Positions 1-8,623 of a stretch of DNA of 21,551 nt are shown here, piece by piece. The notes under the pieces are model-generated. The model worked only from the letters and a program-made list of their open reading frames with translations. It searched no databases and was not told the origin of the DNA. A program made the position numbers and the translations under genes. The DNA is from a virus: positions 1 through 21,551 of IMG/VR virus record IMGVR_UViG_3300025276_000250. One strand, written 5' to 3'. Positions within the stretch are counted from its first letter, which is position 1; each line of letters opens with the position of its first letter.

Positions 1-3000
1 CCATAATAGCATCACCAGTTGTCATTTGACTTTCTAGTTCTATACCGTTCTTACTTCTGTAAATACCATTCTTGTAAATACCCATAGCCTTAGCTACGTT
101 ATCTATGCCTGATGGTTGACGTAAAAGTTTAATGACATCTTCTGTAACTGTGGCTGTCTGCCCATGTACAAGTGCTGTGATAGCACCCCAAGCAGCAGAG
201 AATACACCACCTGCAATTTCACCTGATGGACCAAGAGCAGCTGTTGCTACATCTTCTTGGAATATCTTTTTGTATGTGTCTGTTATAGCACCTACAGGAG
301 CTAGACGTTGACCAAAACCAACCTCTACATCTCCACCTAGTTCAGCAACTAATCCGTCTATCATACCATACTTCAGACCTATATACAAGTTACCATCAGG
401 TGCTATACCTAGTTTTTCTCCAACGTAGTCAGCTGCATTCTCAAGTCCAAACCCTGTCAATCCGTACATTGGCATTAAAACTGTAAACAAACGTGCCCTC
501 TCAGCCTTAGTGAAGTTACGTCCAACAAAGATTTGTTCCATAGATCTTAATGTGTATGACAACCACTGAGTAGGTACTTTCATAAATCCAGATTGTACCT
601 GACCCCTTGCAACAGAACTCATGTTAAATGTTAAGTCTTGTTCACGACGAGTAATCCAAAGTCTAGCCTCATCTGAGAGTGCTGACACATTTGGGAACTT
701 AGCTTTGAACTCAAAGAATGCTGTGTTGATACCTGTCATACGGGATAGACGTTCACCAGCTTTAAATGGCATGAGTCCTAAGTCTAAACCTTTTGTCACC
801 GTCTTACTTATATTGTAACCTACGCCACTAAGTGCTGAGTACTTCATACTCTCACCGTTCCAACCTGAGATACCAAAGCCTACACCTGTACCATCTTCGA
901 TTGCGTCACCATCCACAACAGCACGACCTGAAGTTCTCATAAATTCTATAAGTTCTCCAGCATCTTTCTCTGAGATGTCAGCAGCTTTAGCTACTCGTTG
1001 TAGTGCAAGCTTCTGTAATTCAGGAGTGTTAGCTCTTAGAGCACCTCTTAACGGTATAGCCATGTATGCACCCTTTAGGCCATACTTAGGACTAATAGCC
1101 ATAATGGTTGTAGCATGGAAGCCCTGCATAAAGAACTGTGACACATTACCGAAACCAAATGCTGACTGGAAACCAATCTTTAGTAATCCGTTAGTTGGAT
1201 CACCAAGGTTTAATTGTATACCTGTCCTATCAAAGATAGCTTCAGCCATAGCTTGACCTTGACGTTCCATAAAGCTTGCTGCTTCATCCTTCATGTTAAG
1301 TCTACGCATTGTAATATTACGTAACTCAACCATACGTTGAGAGAACTCATCAGTACCTGATATAGTAGCATTACGGAATAAAGTTTCGTAATCTGTAGGT
1401 GACACACCATCAGGGAACCAGTTACGTCCCTTCTCTTGTGCTTTCTTAACCCAACCTACCATAGCATTCTGAGCATAGGCTCTGTTACTGTATGTAAATA
1501 CTGAGTTACCCATCTGTGCTAATACAGAATTTATAGGATCTTCGTTGTAAGCTTTACCACCACCAAAGTCCATAAGAACATTGTCATTACGGCGCATGTC
1601 AGCACTAACGTAGTCATCAATATTCATACCTGTAAATATATCAGAACCATCTACATCACCTGACAAGATGTCATCATTACGACCACGGTAAGCAATGTTA
1701 CCACGAGTTAAGTCCCAACCTTCAGCTTCAGAAAACTTTTGTAAGTCCTCTAAGTTTTCTACATCAGGATTCCAGTCATTGTTTGCTCTTATTATATCGT
1801 CAATGCTACTGTCATTATCTAAAAGAGCACGTTGAATACGACTTATCTGCTCAACAGCAGTACGTGCTTGCTTCTCTGAGAATGTACCCATCAAAGCTTT
1901 AAGACGTTTGTCACCTAGTACAATAAAGTAGTTAAGTGCAGGGTTAGACCTTGAACCACCAGGGTTGTAACCCATGACATCTGTAGGTTCAATCATACGT
2001 AACTGTGTAGGTTTAACAACGTACTCTTGACCACCTGATGTTGGTTTGTCTAACTTCCATATAGGTATTTCATCTGACTCAATGTCTTGTTTACGGATCT
2101 TACCACTAAACTCACCATCAAATATCTTAGCATCGTCAGGTACGTCAGCTCTGTTTACTCTTTTAGCTGGTGCATAATAACCATCGGTTACTTCTACTGA
2201 ATTTTTGTATCCCTTCTCAACATATTTGTTAAGCATTATTGACGTTTTTAACAAGTAGTCAGATTCTTCAACAGCAGCTAAAGCATTGTAACCATCTATA
2301 GCTTTTTCACTTGGAGCTAATCCTGTAGGATGTATCTGTTGGTACTTAACAGCAAACTCACCCTCAGTATAACGAACACGAAGACTAGCATCTGCACCAT
2401 CACGTAGCTGTGTGTAAACTGCTTGTAGTGTGTATCTTTCTTTAGCATTAAGACGTTGCATAGCCTTAGTGTAAGGTTCTATAATTTCTTTAACAGCTGC
2501 TCTACCTGATTCACCCATCTGTGCATAACGAGTTAAACGATCAACATCTCTAGAAGCTGAAGATGCCATCACTGAGTTGTTCATAACCCTACCCAATGTG
2601 TCACGTACTATACCAGCTTCTAAGCCTAGACTTTCATCAAATGACTTTTGTAAACCTACAAGATTAATACGTTCAGATACTTCGATAACATAACCTTTTG
2701 ACAAATCATTTACATCAACAGGTGCTACACGAGCAGTCTCAACCTTTTCAGAAATATCATCAACTAATTTTTGTACACCCCTTGGTGCTGATCCATCAGC
2801 CAATGCTTTGTACGGTGAACCGTCAACAGCTTTACCAAACTTAACAGTTGCTACAAAGTTTCCTAAACCTTCGTCAAGAACCTTGTAGTCAAATACTGGG
2901 TTGGTAACTTTCTTACGGTACTTCTCTGCAATCTTATTACCTGCTAACTTAACAGCTTCTGAGTCTGCTACTCTACCGAATGTACCCTTCTGATACAAGT

Positions 3001-3985
3001 CGTCAATACCCTTAATGATCTCACTCTCTGCAAACTTACTTGTAAAGTCAGCAGCTGATGGACGTACTGGCTGTGGTGCTAGATCTAAACTGCTTGGACC
3101 TACGTTACCTAATACCTCAGCATCAGGTGTAGTAGCTAAGACCTTCTCAGCTGACTCAGAAGCCGCCTTGGGTCCTCTGATAGCACCTACCCTACCTATA
3201 ATAGTAGAGGACTTCATAGCTGTCTTAACGGTTGCCTTAACGCCTATGCTTGCAAGCTGCCCTACACCTATTAAGTCTAGTGCTGACAATACCATATTAA
3301 AATTTTTGGTAGGGTCAAACCCTGCTCCTGCTACTTCACCACCTAATGCTTCAAGTGCTCCTATAGTATTACCTCTAAATAAACCTTCCTCAGATACTTC
3401 GTTAGCAAAAGCCTCAAACCAAACCTTGAACTCTTGTGCTGTCTTAGTGCTTGCAGCTGTCAGTATCTCACGGCTTTGCTTTTCTGTCTTAGCTGTTATA
3501 GCTTCGATAGTTCCAACAACTGTCACATCTCTAAGAAATCTGTCAACAGTATCAAGGGTACGTTCAAACGGAGTCTTACTTGTGTACAGTTCAAACTTAC
3601 GATCACTTAGTATTTCATTAGCAATCTGGTAGTTTGTAGCTACACGAGCATCTAGTGCAGAGTAGTCGTAGTTGTTGACAGCCAGTGCTTGCTCAGAGAT
3701 AAACTCAGGGTTACTGTTGAACTCCTCATTCTTCTGACCAATATCTGTAGCTTCAATGCTTAACTGCTCAACAGTCTTGCCTTCTACATAACCTTGTTGG
3801 AATACTTGGTAGTAAGGATCAGCCTCAGCTTGACGTACTTTAGCTTTAGCTTCCTCAGTACCTAACTCTTCCCCTGTTACAGCTACAATATCCTCTGTTC
3901 TGTCAGTTTGTTTTTCAACTAAACCGAACTGTTCGTCTAATGATTTAAAATTAATATTATAGCCTAGGGGAAGTAAATTTGTCAT
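1..3985 (-). CDS. Large internal virion (ejection) protein, partial; C-terminus lies off the left edge
   Basis: I followed the minus-strand frame from the ATG at 3985 codon by codon to base 1. It stays open for about 1328 codons and has no stop in the window, so the gene is incomplete. The protein begins MTNLLPLGYNINFKSLDEQF and is long, mostly helical-looking and low in cysteine. It has alanine/glycine-rich stretches near residues 215-260 and hydrophobic or amphipathic segments around residue 950 and between 1150 and 1300. Size and position, last after the tail tubular and gp14-like genes, fit the large T7 core proteins gp15/gp16, which leave the virion to form the DNA-translocation conduit across the cell envelope. 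The lytic transglycosylase domain found at the N-terminus of T7 gp16 is not recognisable in the part I can read. The start overlaps the upstream stop by one base (TAATG). Assignment to the ejection-protein class is fairly firm; equivalence to gp15, gp16 or a fusion is not decided. Confidence 0.8.
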   Translation of the reverse strand, partial: MTNLLPLGYNINFKSLDEQFGLVEKQTDRTEDIVAVTGEELGTEEAKAKVRQAEADPYYQVFQQGYVEGKTVEQLSIEATDIGQKNEEFNSNPEFISEQALAVNNYDYSALDARVATNYQIANEILSDRKFELYTSKTPFERTLDTVDRFLRDVTVVGTIEAITAKTEKQSREILTAASTKTAQEFKVWFEAFANEVSEEGLFRGNTIGALEALGGEVAGAGFDPTKNFNMVLSALDLIGVGQLASIGVKATVKTAMKSSTIIGRVGAIRGPKAASESAEKVLATTPDAEVLGNVGPSSLDLAPQPVRPSAADFTSKFAESEIIKGIDDLYQKGTFGRVADSEAVKLAGNKIAEKYRKKVTNPVFDYKVLDEGLGNFVATVKFGKAVDGSPYKALADGSAPRGVQKLVDDISEKVETARVAPVDVNDLSKGYVIEVSERINLVGLQKSFDESLGLEAGIVRDTLGRVMNNSVMASSASRDVDRLTRYAQMGESGRAAVKEIIEPYTKAMQRLNAKERYTLQAVYTQLRDGADASLRVRYTEGEFAVKYQQIHPTGLAPSEKAIDGYNALAAVEESDYLLKTSIMLNKYVEKGYKNSVEVTDGYYAPAKRVNRADVPDDAKIFDGEFSGKIRKQDIESDEIPIWKLDKPTSGGQEYVVKPTQLRMIEPTDVMGYNPGGSRSNPALNYFIVLGDKRLKALMGTFSEKQARTAVEQISRIQRALLDNDSSIDDIIRANNDWNPDVENLEDLQKFSEAEGWDLTRGNIAYRGRNDDILSGDVDGSDIFTGMNIDDYVSADMRRNDNVLMDFGGGKAYNEDPINSVLAQMGNSVFTYSNRAYAQNAMVGWVKKAQEKGRNWFPDGVSPTDYETLFRNATISGTDEFSQRMVELRNITMRRLNMKDEAASFMERQGQAMAEAIFDRTGIQLNLGDPTNGLLKIGFQSAFGFGNVSQFFMQGFHATTIMAISPKYGLKGAYMAIPLRGALRANTPELQKLALQRVAKAADISEKDAGELIEFMRTSGRAVVDGDAIEDGTGVGFGISGWNGESMKYSALSGVGYNISKTVTKGLDLGLMPFKAGERLSRMTGINTAFFEFKAKFPNVSALSDEARLWITRREQDLTFNMSSVARGQVQSGFMKVPTQWLSYTLRSMEQIFVGRNFTKAERARLFTVLMPMYGLTGFGLENAADYVGEKLGIAPDGNLYIGLKYGMIDGLVAELGGDVEVGFGQRLAPVGAITDTYKKIFQEDVATAALGPSGEIAGGVFSAAWGAITALVHGQTATVTEDVIKLLRQPSGIDNVAKAMGIYKNGIYRSKNGIELESQMTTGDAIM

Positions 3986-4446
3986 TATCCACTAATACCT
4001 TTGAGTAATTGTTCTTGAGTAGGTACAGATGGTTGAGCACCAAAGCCCAAAGAACCAAAGCTACCAGCATTTGAGAATACTTGCATACCCAAACCAGCTA
4101 TTCCACTAGCTGTTTGTGCTCTACTCTGCTGCATACTAATCTCTTGAGATAAACCTGACATTTGTCCTGCAAACCCAAGGTTACCGCCTAGCTGTGATGA
4201 CAAAGAAGCTTGACCACCTGCTAAACCTGAACCACCTGTGACACCTAAAGCACCAGCTTGTACTTGTGCTTGTGCTCTACGTAGCTGTGCCTCACGTACA
4301 GCCTGACGTTGGCTACGACGAGACTGTAGCTGTTGCTGTTGCCTTTGTGCCCCTGCTGCTCTTCTCTGTGCTTTTCCTGCTTGTACAGTACCTGCTACTG
4401 CAGCTGTCGCACCTACTACTGCTGCAATCGTTGTTAATGCTGCCAT
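3985..4446 (-). CDS. Internal virion protein, T7 gp14-like
   Basis: This 153-aa protein starts with a hydrophobic, small-residue segment (about residues 2-22, rich in A, V, T and G) that could cross a membrane. An arginine/glutamine/alanine-rich stretch (about 24-65) looks like a charged coiled coil, and the rest is rich in G, S, Q and A. T7 gp14, which is thought to insert in the outer membrane during DNA ejection, has a similar length and composition and sits at the same place, just before the large core proteins. The ATG directly follows the previous stop (TAAATG). Its strong ribosome binding site, GGAGG, lies inside the last codons of the upstream acetyltransferase-like gene, so translation is probably coupled. 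Assignment rests on composition and synteny rather than on a specific motif. Confidence 0.65.
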   Translation of the reverse strand: MAALTTIAAVVGATAAVAGTVQAGKAQRRAAGAQRQQQQLQSRRSQRQAVREAQLRRAQAQVQAGALGVTGGSGLAGGQASLSSQLGGNLGFAGQMSGLSQEISMQQSRAQTASGIAGLGMQVFSNAGSFGSLGFGAQPSVPTQEQLLKGISG

Positions 4447-4911
4447 TTAAGCCTCCTTTAAATAAGTTGTTTCTGTAACAGAGTATCCTAGTTTGCTATA
4501 AAGTTTAGAAAGATTTCCGATACCTTCAATATCTGCCATACCTATATAATTTGCACCTTTAGACTTACCCCACTGTTCAAATGTTTTTAGAAGTTTTATT
4601 GAAGTGGATGTTCCTCTTAAATCTTTACTAACAAACCAAGCTAACTCTGAGGCTACTACAGTATTAGACATGTACATTTCTGTTATAATACAAACAATAG
4701 CTCCTGTAATTTCACCATCTTTTTCAGCTATGAATATAATCATATTGTCATTATTTATAGCAGATATTAAAAAGTCATTTGTTTTTTTTAAATTCCATTT
4801 ATGTGTTTTAGGAGCCTCTGCTGAAAACTCTTTAGCTAAAACTAGTATACCAAGGATGTCATCTTCAGTTGCACTACGAATAATATTTTTAGAAACGGGT
4901 ATTGACTGCAT
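4447..4911 (-). CDS. GNAT-family acetyltransferase-like protein in the T7 gene 13 position
   Basis: The 154-aa protein beginning MQSIPVSKNI has the layout of a GNAT N-acetyltransferase: an N-terminal strand plus helix (RSATEDDILGILVLA), motif A at about residues 88-125 with the acetyl-CoA loop DLRGTSTSIKLL, and motif B at about 134-150 (LYSKLGYSV). A TTG codon in the same frame, at 4923, could be read as a start. I chose the ATG at 4911 because it has GGA about 8 bases upstream and shortens the overlap with the tail-tube gene to 23 bases. The gene lies between tail tubular B and the gp14-like gene. In T7 this slot holds gene 13, whose product, as I recall, belongs to a family in the GNAT clan. 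It could be a divergent virion protein that kept the fold or an active enzyme modifying a host or virion amine. Bases 4501-4860 are 31% G+C by my count (110 of 360), below 38-47% in single lines counted from capsid and portal, which hints at a different origin. Confidence 0.75.
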   Translation of the reverse strand: MQSIPVSKNIIRSATEDDILGILVLAKEFSAEAPKTHKWNLKKTNDFLISAINNDNMIIFIAEKDGEITGAIVCIITEMYMSNTVVASELAWFVSKDLRGTSTSIKLLKTFEQWGKSKGANYIGMADIEGIGNLSKLYSKLGYSVTETTYLKEA

Positions 4912-7084
4912 TAAGTATTCCAAAGCCTAACAGTACGAAATCTTTACCTTGTTCACTCTCGAATCTAAGGCGCATACTGCGACCATGACCTCTCATTTTT
5001 AGCCGTGTGGTTACGACTTTTTCAGGATAGTCCCATGTGCCTAAGCTGGACTCGTTAACAACAGGAGTATACTTTAATCTGTATGCCTGTTGTGGTGATG
5101 ATGACGTGTTAGTACGGAAGTCCCAAAACGATGACACCAATAGTGATGACTCACGAACTGGTGTGTAACCTAATTCGTCACTACCTGAGAACCCTGTCTC
5201 TGTAGGACGTAAGTAAACTTGTACGTATGGTGCATTCTTCTTCAGTATAAGGTCACCCATGAAGTCATAACCAGCTTCAGCATATGAACTGTAGTTAGCA
5301 TTACCCCAATCTAAGAAGTTAGTACCAGAGAACAAACCCATTGTCAACTTACTTGTAGCACCATCATATATCATTAGTACGATATTTGCATCAGCTTGTG
5401 ACAACTCAGTTAGTGAAGAAACAATAACATTGTCCTGCCGAACTGAAGCAATTACATCATCACCGTCTAGTGTAATAACATCATTGTCTGCAAAGTCTGA
5501 CCCAAACCCTGGGAAGTACTCAGCCCCTAGTATATAATCAGTATTACTTGAACTATCTGTTATAGTCCAAGGATAAAAAGCCTGAAGAGTAATATCAAGA
5601 GTAAGTACTTTATTCTTCTTACTAATTACTGATTCATTATTATTAGGGTAGAACCAGTGTATTCTTTTGTTTGTCTCGTCGTATACTGCTGAACATTGTT
5701 GACGAGCATTACCGTCTATAGCTTCAAAGAATTTCTGTATAGTTCCGATGCTAATGTTTTGCTCCTGAGCACGACCTGACACTTCGTCAAAGGATAATGT
5801 ATGTATACCATGCTTAGACCACCACATAGGTACACCTTCAACACTTACAAAAGACTGTGCATTATTCAAACCAATCTGAGATACTTGAGATATAGAATAC
5901 TCTGTAGATTTAAAAACACCATCAACACCAACTATCTGCCATACACCATTCTCAGCAAACACAAAGATTGAACTTCCAAACACATGTAGCTTTAGTATAT
6001 TAGATGCTTCAGGTATTGATATGACACCACCGTCAGTATCGAGTAGATCACTTATCTCTTCTGATGTTGGATCGTTCTGTTGGTAACACCTGTCAGATTC
6101 TGTTATGTTATCTAGGTATTTACTAAACAAGATCTTACCAGTACCTTTTGATCCCGTTAAACCAGCATAGAAGATACGCCCTGAGAAAGAAGCTACAGCT
6201 TTAAACCTGCTGTTTTCATTCTCAGTTGTAATACCTGCAATACCTGATGCAGCACTACGGTTCTTAGAAAAGAAATCGAGGATAAAGCTACCGTTACCTG
6301 TAAGTGTAGAGCCTGTGAATACTTTATTCCACTCAGCTACACTAAAATCACCTGATGTATTTTTACCTGAATACCAAGGATGTGTTAGGGGTGGGTACTT
6401 ATTGTCAGGCTCTTCATTTTGGTTACTGTCGATTGCTAAGTAAGTTGCTAGAGCAGCTGAACCTTTTGTACCTGACCAACCAGAGTTAGCTGTATCGTAC
6501 TGACGGTTAGTGTCTGCATTACTTTTGTCTGAAGTATATGAGGTTGTGTCACCTAACCACTCAAAGTCTCTTACACGAGGAGATATTTTTGTAGTAGATA
6601 TTGTGTTAGCATTAGAATCATACTCAACGTAGAACGGTTCAATAGCTTCAGAAGTAACAACAAGACTACCGTTAGCTGTATCCATTTGAACCTTGGCTAA
6701 ACCTGGACCTACACTACCTGCAAAATTAAAGCTTTTAAGATCAACACTAAAGCTTTCTTGATTACCTGAGTATGGTTCTGAAGATGTATTGTAAAAACGT
6801 AGAGTTGTACCATCCTGTACAACAAGAAATTCTAAACCAGCTACACCAGCTGCGTTCTTCCATTTACCAGTTGTAAATACAAATGTATTGTTTAATGTAA
6901 AGGTGGAGTTAACATTACTTGTTTCTAACTCAACAGCTAACCTACGACGACGAGTACCATCCCTGTCAAGAAGACAGTTGGATTCATCAATAGATGCGTC
7001 TTGAGGAAATGTTAGTTCACCAGCTTCGGTTATCAGACCCTTGATGAACGTGTTCACTACCTTTTGACTTAATCTCTGCGTCAT
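4889..7084 (-). CDS. Tail tubular protein B (T7 gp12-like)
   Basis: With the ATG start the protein has 731 residues and begins MTQRLSQKVVNTFIKGLITE, the typical opening of podovirus tail tubular B proteins, in which an N-terminal helix is followed by an arginine-rich turn (DGTRRRRLAVE). The body is rich in beta strands, with segments such as VFAENGVWQIVG (about residue 385) and GVPMWWSKHGIHTLSF (about 430) that resemble the propeller-like nozzle proteins. T7 gp12 is somewhat longer (about 790 aa). It forms the distal nozzle of the short tail below the gp11 ring. A GTG codon 30 bases upstream (7114) keeps the frame open, but the ATG at 7084 has a good ribosome binding site, GGAAG, 7 bases before it. 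The start lies inside the preceding gene, giving a 68-base overlap. Confidence 0.85.
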   Translation of the reverse strand: MTQRLSQKVVNTFIKGLITEAGELTFPQDASIDESNCLLDRDGTRRRRLAVELETSNVNSTFTLNNTFVFTTGKWKNAAGVAGLEFLVVQDGTTLRFYNTSSEPYSGNQESFSVDLKSFNFAGSVGPGLAKVQMDTANGSLVVTSEAIEPFYVEYDSNANTISTTKISPRVRDFEWLGDTTSYTSDKSNADTNRQYDTANSGWSGTKGSAALATYLAIDSNQNEEPDNKYPPLTHPWYSGKNTSGDFSVAEWNKVFTGSTLTGNGSFILDFFSKNRSAASGIAGITTENENSRFKAVASFSGRIFYAGLTGSKGTGKILFSKYLDNITESDRCYQQNDPTSEEISDLLDTDGGVISIPEASNILKLHVFGSSIFVFAENGVWQIVGVDGVFKSTEYSISQVSQIGLNNAQSFVSVEGVPMWWSKHGIHTLSFDEVSGRAQEQNISIGTIQKFFEAIDGNARQQCSAVYDETNKRIHWFYPNNNESVISKKNKVLTLDITLQAFYPWTITDSSSNTDYILGAEYFPGFGSDFADNDVITLDGDDVIASVRQDNVIVSSLTELSQADANIVLMIYDGATSKLTMGLFSGTNFLDWGNANYSSYAEAGYDFMGDLILKKNAPYVQVYLRPTETGFSGSDELGYTPVRESSLLVSSFWDFRTNTSSSPQQAYRLKYTPVVNESSLGTWDYPEKVVTTRLKMRGHGRSMRLRFESEQGKDFVLLGFGILNAVNTRF

Positions 7085-7358
7085 CTTGCTTCTTCCGTTC
7101 TTGTCTAGCTGCACTGAAGTTATCTCTGCGAACTGTGTTAGATTCTTTTCTGTTATTCAAGTAATGTTCTACAGCTGCCTTAGCCTTTAGTATACTTGAG
7201 TAATGACCACTAAGCTCTGCTGGTGGACTGCCTGTTGTAAACTTAATCTCAAAGAATATAAAACCATCATTTGATTTCTGTATTATAATGTCAGTTTTAA
7301 TCTTGTCAGTTTTGCAAACACACCTTTTCTTTGCGATGTCTTCTATAAATTCAATCAT
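7017..7358 (-). CDS. Conserved-looking unknown protein between the two tail tubular genes
   Basis: I do not recognise this 113-aa protein. Its first half looks folded (a KTDIIIQKSNDGFIFFEIKF strand pair, then a helix SSILKAKAAVEHYLNNR). The last 35 residues are very polar and basic/acidic, likely disordered. The ATG overlaps the stop of tail tubular A by one base (TAATG), so it is probably translated by reinitiation, and its 3' end overlaps the start of tail tubular B by 68 bases in another frame. Position between the two tube genes suggests a tail assembly factor or minor virion protein; that is inference only. The overlapping tail may exist mainly to bring ribosomes to the tubular B start. 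Confidence 0.7.
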   Translation of the reverse strand: MIEFIEDIAKKRCVCKTDKIKTDIIIQKSNDGFIFFEIKFTTGSPPAELSGHYSSILKAKAAVEHYLNNRKESNTVRRDNFSAARQERKKQDDAEIKSKGSEHVHQGSDNRSW

Positions 7359-8089
7359 TAATTTCTTCCGTAGTGTGGACGTTTGTTAGCTCGTTTAGTT
7401 TTATACATATCGTTCTGTACAAAAGACTTTAACCTACGTGCTGACTGTTCAATCTTAGGATCTGAACCTGACTTAAACAATGAGAAGCAAGTAGACTTAG
7501 CTTCAGCTAACATGTAAGGAAGCATTGTGTCATCTAGGTCAGGCTGAAAGCTATCTGCTATAGTAAAGGTTGGATACACATAACCGAATGCTCTTGACTT
7601 ACTGTTCTGTAATGTTGATTCAAGAGTTGCATCGTATGAGTCCATGACAATGTGCTCGTCATCAAAGCTTGTGTAGTATGATGGGCTTGTAGAGTTACCT
7701 ATAAATAGTTTAGTTCCACCTGAAACATCTGTTACTGTAATACTACTAGAGGTATCTTGGTTCATACGGTTTATAAAGACCATAGGCTCAACAAAGGTAA
7801 TCTCTCTGTAGGTAGTACCTGTAGTTGCAATATCATAATCAACTCGACTAAGCTGACGTGTATTCGTTGGGTACTTAAAGTGTGTGGGTTTATCACTGTC
7901 AGCTAAAGCTGTTAGTTTAATTAACTGTCTATGCTCAGGTATGTCCCGTGCTGCAATCAGGTTAAAGAATGTGTCTTGTATAACAGATGCTACCTGTTCA
8001 GCTTCAACGGAGTCACTAATAGAGTTGACAGCTTCTGAGTCCATGTCACTAAGTATTGACTGAACCATTTCTAGGAGGGTACGTTTCAT
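7358..8089 (-). CDS. Tail tubular protein A (T7 gp11-like)
   Basis: This 243-aa protein matches the podovirus tail tubular A pattern: an N-terminal helix MKRTLLEMVQSILSDM, a conserved early stretch EAEQVASVIQDTFFNLIA and RDIPEHRQLIKLTALADSD, a beta-rich middle, and a C-terminal helical part (about residues 190-235) with MLPYMLAEAKSTCFSLFK and a basic end. T7 gp11 is 196 aa, so this version is somewhat longer. It should form the ring joining the portal to the tubular B nozzle. The ATG overlaps the preceding stop by one base (TAATG) and GGAGGG is not available in front of it, so coupling to the upstream gene is likely. The product and place in the order (after capsid and decoration, before tubular B) agree. 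Confidence 0.85.
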   Translation of the reverse strand: MKRTLLEMVQSILSDMDSEAVNSISDSVEAEQVASVIQDTFFNLIAARDIPEHRQLIKLTALADSDKPTHFKYPTNTRQLSRVDYDIATTGTTYREITFVEPMVFINRMNQDTSSSITVTDVSGGTKLFIGNSTSPSYYTSFDDEHIVMDSYDATLESTLQNSKSRAFGYVYPTFTIADSFQPDLDDTMLPYMLAEAKSTCFSLFKSGSDPKIEQSARRLKSFVQNDMYKTKRANKRPHYGRN

Positions 8090-8559
8090 TATGATCTATC
8101 CAATACTACTACAAAACGAAGGATTGCTGAGGTAGATGAAGCACCGTCTGATGCTATAGTAATAAAACTATCAGCTGCAACCGTGTTATTAGAAGAGGGA
8201 GAAAGTGTATCTACATTGCCTGCGGCTGATGATGCGTGAGTAACTGTAATAGTACCCATGCTTGCAGCTGCTGCATTCTTAACTGTGAGTATAGCATTTG
8301 CACTACTAATAGCAGTTTCAAGAACTGTAACAACTTTACTGATAGTGCCAGCAAAAGGAATAGGTATATGAACTGTACTGGCAGCAGAAATATTGTCAAT
8401 GTGACCTGTTAGAGTTTCTCCAACTAGGGTTTCTTTAGATGTCCATGTTCCAGATCCTGAGCCATTAGCTACGTAGACTTTACCAACAGAGGCTGAGGCT
8501 ACACCTTTAGGTTCATGTATGAGAGGATCTGTTAAAGATGAGTGGTTTACGTTAGCCAT
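8089..8559 (-). CDS. Head-fibre or decoration-like virion protein
   Basis: The 156-aa protein has two parts. Residues about 8-42 carry a motif I recall from phage head-fibre or adaptor proteins (SLTDPLIHEPKGVASAS, then GKVYVANGSGSGTW), a probable docking segment. Residues about 45-156 form a beta-rich domain made of S, T, A and V runs, as in small capsid-decorating domains. The ribosome binding site AAGGA lies 8-9 bases before the ATG. The gene follows another small beta-rich protein and a GC-rich hairpin, and precedes tail tubular A with a TAATG overlap. A surface or head appendage role is plausible; the motif memory is the only direct support. Confidence 0.6.
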   Translation of the reverse strand: MANVNHSSLTDPLIHEPKGVASASVGKVYVANGSGSGTWTSKETLVGETLTGHIDNISAASTVHIPIPFAGTISKVVTVLETAISSANAILTVKNAAAASMGTITVTHASSAAGNVDTLSPSSNNTVAADSFITIASDGASSTSAILRFVVVLDRS

Positions 8560-8590
8560 TTGAATTTCCTTGTTATGACAAGAGAGGTAA

Positions 8591-8609
8591 GGGGAGCACT
8601 AAGCCCCCC
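8591..8609 (-). terminator. GC-rich hairpin after the first decoration gene; possible partial terminator
   Basis: In minus-strand RNA a 7-bp stem forms (GGGGGGC, loop UUAGU, GCUCCCC) with one G-U pair, standing out in an AT-rich region between two genes. No U-run follows it on the minus strand, so it is not a textbook rho-independent terminator. It may slow or partly stop polymerase, or protect the 3' end of the abundant capsid message. Its position after the capsid block recalls T7, where a terminator follows gene 10. Read on the plus strand the stem has an A-C mismatch, and T-rich sequence follows. Confidence 0.45.
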
Positions 8610-8623
8610 AAACTTTATTTTAT

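Noticed and set aside
3015-3632. Plus-strand open frame of 205 codons
   Set aside because: It lies wholly inside the minus-strand ejection protein frame, has no ribosome binding site, and its composition (A, S, L, T, V, P runs) is what the opposite strand of that gene gives.
4841-4858. AGTATACCAAGG inside the GNAT-like gene resembles the leftward promoter box
   Set aside because: Eighteen bases upstream there is no -35-like sequence, and the bases encode well-placed GNAT residues; taken as coincidence.
4604-4930. Plus-strand open frame of 108 codons opposite the GNAT-like gene
   Set aside because: The minus-strand protein has recognisable GNAT motifs and a good start, and the plus frame has neither family resemblance nor context.
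7085-7114. GTG start for tail tubular B at 7114
   Set aside because: The ATG at 7084 has GGAAG at good spacing and gives the usual family N-terminus; the extension adds ten polar residues with no support.
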